DNA of 64,000 nucleotides from Paramacrobiotus metropolitanus (lineage: Eukaryota > Tardigrada > Eutardigrada > Parachela > Macrobiotidae), in the NCBI RefSeq assembly GCF_019649055.1, contig NW_026570221.1:1364001-1428000 (forward strand). The letters run 5' to 3'. This document shows positions 62,040 to 64,000 of this stretch, one piece after another. Position numbers and translations under genes: made by a program. Below the pieces are notes generated by a model. It searched no databases and was not told the origin of the DNA. It saw nothing but the letters and a program-made list of their open reading frames with translations. The stretch's first letter is position 1; each line of letters opens with the position of its first letter.

Positions 62040-63999
62040 CGGGTGGTGGGGTTTGACGGGGTTGGGCCACCGGCGCTGCCTGTTGGGATACCGGAGGGTT
62101 CCAACCTATTGGATAGGCCGCTTGCTGGTTCTGCGCAGCCGGGGCGGGTTGAGGTGGGTACGGCTGTGGTTGAGGATAAGGGTTGCCAGGGGGTGCCGGC
62201 TGTTGCGGCTGTCCCGGTCCGGGCGGAGGATTCTGCGCTCCGTTCCCCTGGTTCGGCGGTTGGTTCGGTGCCACATACCCAGGTATCCGTTGGAGGACTC
62301 GGTTCTGATCGAGCCACATCCCTGGTGGTATAACCACGTATTGGTCAGCCTGTGGTGCCGGACCTATTGGGTCCATGTTGCCTTGCTGGGGCTGATAGGG
62401 GACATTGCCAACAGCGCCGGGGCCAGCCAGATTTATTGGGTCACGGTTATCTAGCCGAGGCTGCTGTGGTGCGTTATCTGGATAGCCGGGGCGTACCGGG
62501 TCAGCCCAGTTGCGCTGCCCTGCCGATACAGGTTGTACTTCGATCCTCGGCGGGTACGTGTTCTGGGAGCCCGAACGTTGTCGGTCCCGGTTGGAATTTC
62601 CCGAATTGGGTTGAGAGCTTCCCGCTGAAGCGTTCGTCGGCGGTCGAAGTCCCATGCCAGGTCCGGTTACCGGGGCTCGGAGGTTCGTGCCTCGGGGCTG
62701 GTCTTGTCCGGTTGAAGTCGATGCTACAGGCCTAGTTCCGGTTGAGAACATCGTCGTTGTGGATGTTCCTCCGTAGGCCGTAGTTGTTGTGGTAGTGGAA
62801 TGGGTCGGTGCGTTGGGGTTGGCCGTCGAAGTATTTTGCTCCGGCTCCGGGGCTGACGGTACCATCGGCGGCCTGGGTCCCACCGACGGTTCAGCCCGCA
62901 GCATTCCGACGTGATAGATTTGTCCCTCGAGAGCCCCCGTTTGACCTGTTGGGTTCAGCAGGGGGTTGTCTCGGCGCAGGTAGTCATTAATCTGTTGACA
63001 TTTATCCTGCTCTTGGGCAGTCCGGGAGGATGGAGGTTGCTCCGTCATAGAGTCCTCGAGGTAGGTCTTCTCCTCCTTCAGGCACGCGACCTCGATGCCC
63101 AGGTTTTCTCTTTCCTGGACCAGCTGGTTGTGCTTTTCGCACAGGTCGTTGTACTTGTTGGATACATCCGTGCCGAAGTCATAAAGTTCCTGTTGGTACT
63201 TTAGGAGACGGTCCTTGTCCGTCTCCCACTGGGTCTTCTCGGACTCTAACTGTGTGATCCGGGCCCGTTGAGCCTCGATGACTGCGAGATTCTCAACGCG
63301 AGCGTGTTCGAACCGGGCTGTTTCGTTCTGGAGATGGGTGGTAAGGGCAAAAATCTGCTGGCCAAGTTGGGCCTGGCATAGCCGAAGGTCTACGGCTACA
63401 CCCTCCGGGCCATTCTGATTCTGCCGGAGGTTCTCGTAGGCTGTCCGGAGGAAGTCGAGTTCCGAATTTAGTTCGTCGATCTCTCCCTCCAGGCCGATGA
63501 TGCCCTGTTTGAGGTGGTGGTTCTCCTCGCGGTACTCATCCACCCGGCCGAACATGTTGTGAAGCTCAGCCGAGCCAGCCTCGGAGTAGCCGAGGGCCTG
63601 TAACCGCTGCTCCAAGTCCTGGCGCAGGGTGGCCACTTCGGCCTGAGACTGCTCCAGCATGTCCTGGAGTCTAGTGACTTCGGCTTGGTCATGACGGCAG
63701 GGCTCCTCAGTTACTTGCAACTGGGCCTCTAACCGTTCGATCTCCTGGGTAAGGTCATCAATGACGGTGTTCGCACGTTCGAGTTCGTCAGTGAGCCTCT
63801 TGCGCTCCTGCTTGTGCGAAGCTACCGTCTGGGACAAAACATTCTCCGTCGATTCGACGATGTTTTGCCCGGCCAAGAGCTGGTTTTGCAGCTCGTATAT
63901 CCGTTGACGGAGGAACTGTGGGTTGTCGATCTTCTCCGGAGGGGTCTTGGTCAGGTACCGTCGGGGTGTGTAGTCCGAGGCTCCGATGTGTGAGCCTGG
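61921..63999 (-). CDS. Gag N-terminal ORF: long coiled coil plus proline/glutamine-rich region (runs off window)
   Basis: The sense frame is open from the window edge to the stop at 61,921, at least 692 codons. The first Met-like position is not the start, because coding similarity (RQRIYELQNQLLAGQN) continues upstream. The first ~330 residues are a long coiled coil (LTDELERANTVIDDLTQEIE; LQDMLEQSQAEVATLRQDLE). About 300 residues rich in P, N, Q and T follow, ending in a charged helix ([20 protein letters not shown]). Coiled coils upstream of capsid are unusual at this length. They may drive particle assembly. Confidence 0.75.
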   Translation of the reverse strand, partial: PGSHIGASDYTPRRYLTKTPPEKIDNPQFLRQRIYELQNQLLAGQNIVESTENVLSQTVASHKQERKRLTDELERANTVIDDLTQEIERLEAQLQVTEEPCRHDQAEVTRLQDMLEQSQAEVATLRQDLEQRLQALGYSEAGSAELHNMFGRVDEYREENHHLKQGIIGLEGEIDELNSELDFLRTAYENLRQNQNGPEGVAVDLRLCQAQLGQQIFALTTHLQNETARFEHARVENLAVIEAQRARITQLESEKTQWETDKDRLLKYQQELYDFGTDVSNKYNDLCEKHNQLVQERENLGIEVACLKEEKTYLEDSMTEQPPSSRTAQEQDKCQQINDYLRRDNPLLNPTGQTGALEGQIYHVGMLRAEPSVGPRPPMVPSAPEPEQNTSTANPNAPTHSTTTTTTAYGGTSTTTMFSTGTRPVASTSTGQDQPRGTNLRAPVTGPGMGLRPPTNASAGSSQPNSGNSNRDRQRSGSQNTYPPRIEVQPVSAGQRNWADPVRPGYPDNAPQQPRLDNRDPINLAGPGAVGNVPYQPQQGNMDPIGPAPQADQYVVIPPGMWLDQNRVLQRIPGYVAPNQPPNQGNGAQNPPPGPGQPQQPAPPGNPYPQPQPYPPQPAPAAQNQQAAYPIGWNPPVSQQAAPVAQPRQTPPPDEQDIAQARLEGYEEGRRRYEERNNRILARKKPSGVAEI

Positions 64000-64000
64000 G

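Larger units (their letters stand above)
42174..62374 (-). repeat. Dispersed hairpin family: TATTG loop (CAATA in sense) with covarying stems
   Basis: Perfect examples (plus-strand positions): 42,174-42,190 CGACCC/GGGTCG; 42,871-42,887 AAGGCC/GGCCTT; 43,423-43,439 GTTACC/GGTAAC; 44,320-44,334 GAACC/GGTTC; 44,512-44,526 GAACC/GGTTC; 44,682-44,698 GAGGCC/GGCCTC; 44,884-44,902 ACGTCTC/GAGACGT; 50,350-50,364 AATCC/GGATT; 51,989-52,005 CGGCCC/GGGCCG; 52,102-52,114 GACC/GGTC; 59,372-59,386 GACAC/GTGTC; 60,417-60,433 GGCCCC/GGGGCC; 62,360-62,374 GGACC/GGTCC. Variant loops: TGTTG at 61,038-61,052; TAATTG at 57,986-58,001; TTATTG at 53,166-53,183; TCATTGG at 58,938-58,956. They occur in the LTR, the non-coding region and several reading frames; in proteins they often read PIG. 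Confidence 0.85.

Overview
The window is animal nuclear DNA: AT-rich, with spliceosomal introns, a Pol III-type tRNA-like sequence and many class I and class II transposable elements. The one host gene I could assemble joins a short Tudor-like domain to an F-box. From memory this combination resembles lineage-specific F-box families of tardigrades. I therefore lean towards a tardigrade, but the sequence does not prove it.

From 1 to about 41.6 kb the DNA is AT-rich, gene-poor and built largely from nested elements. These are: (i) three members of a foldback family with 'CACTTCGGCC' ends and TTTCTTAGG minisatellite arms (1.78-2.54, 30.1-30.4, 35.3-36.15 kb); (ii) a decayed coiled-coil ORF block on the minus strand (about 4.2-7.7 kb) studded with the motif AAAGGTCAC; (iii) a decayed P-element/THAP9-like transposase with introns (9.4-11.6 kb); (iv) two hAT-type non-autonomous elements with perfect 8-bp target duplications (13,854-15,331 and 40,461-40,728); (v) a MITE nested inside another element (11,787-13,124); (vi) a 2.4-kb TIR element (16,095-18,476); (vii) two orphan C-terminal fragments of a non-LTR-type RT protein (19.2-19.97 and 31.0-31.67 kb); and many palindromes and foldbacks.

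Through this runs one apparently intact host gene on the plus strand. Exon 1 is 22,349-23,174, exon 2 is 29,708-29,804 and exon 3 is 38,411-39,089. Splice sites and phases agree and the total CDS is 1,602 nt (533 aa). Its two introns (6.5 and 8.6 kb) are filled with repeats.

From 41,677 to the end of the window (at least 22.3 kb) the DNA turns GC-rich and is one giant Ty3/Gypsy-type LTR retrotransposon on the minus strand. In sense order (high to low coordinates) it reads: a coiled-coil and proline-rich gag segment running off the window edge; capsid; prion-like and RGG-like linker with a CCHC knuckle; protease; RT-RNase H; integrase with an AT-hook tail; then about 7.5 kb of additional coding sequence after pol (coiled-coil, proline-rich and helical/basic segments); a 2.5-kb hairpin-rich 3' region; a polypurine tract; and one roughly 700-bp LTR with a poly(A) signal. 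Several frameshifts and in-frame stops mean this copy is probably not autonomous, unless they are assembly errors or recoding sites. Its most remarkable property is a dispersed small hairpin: a constant 5-nt loop (CAATA in the sense strand) with stems that differ from copy to copy but stay self-complementary. It occurs in the LTR, in the non-coding region and in several reading frames. The 5' LTR and primer-binding site lie outside the window.
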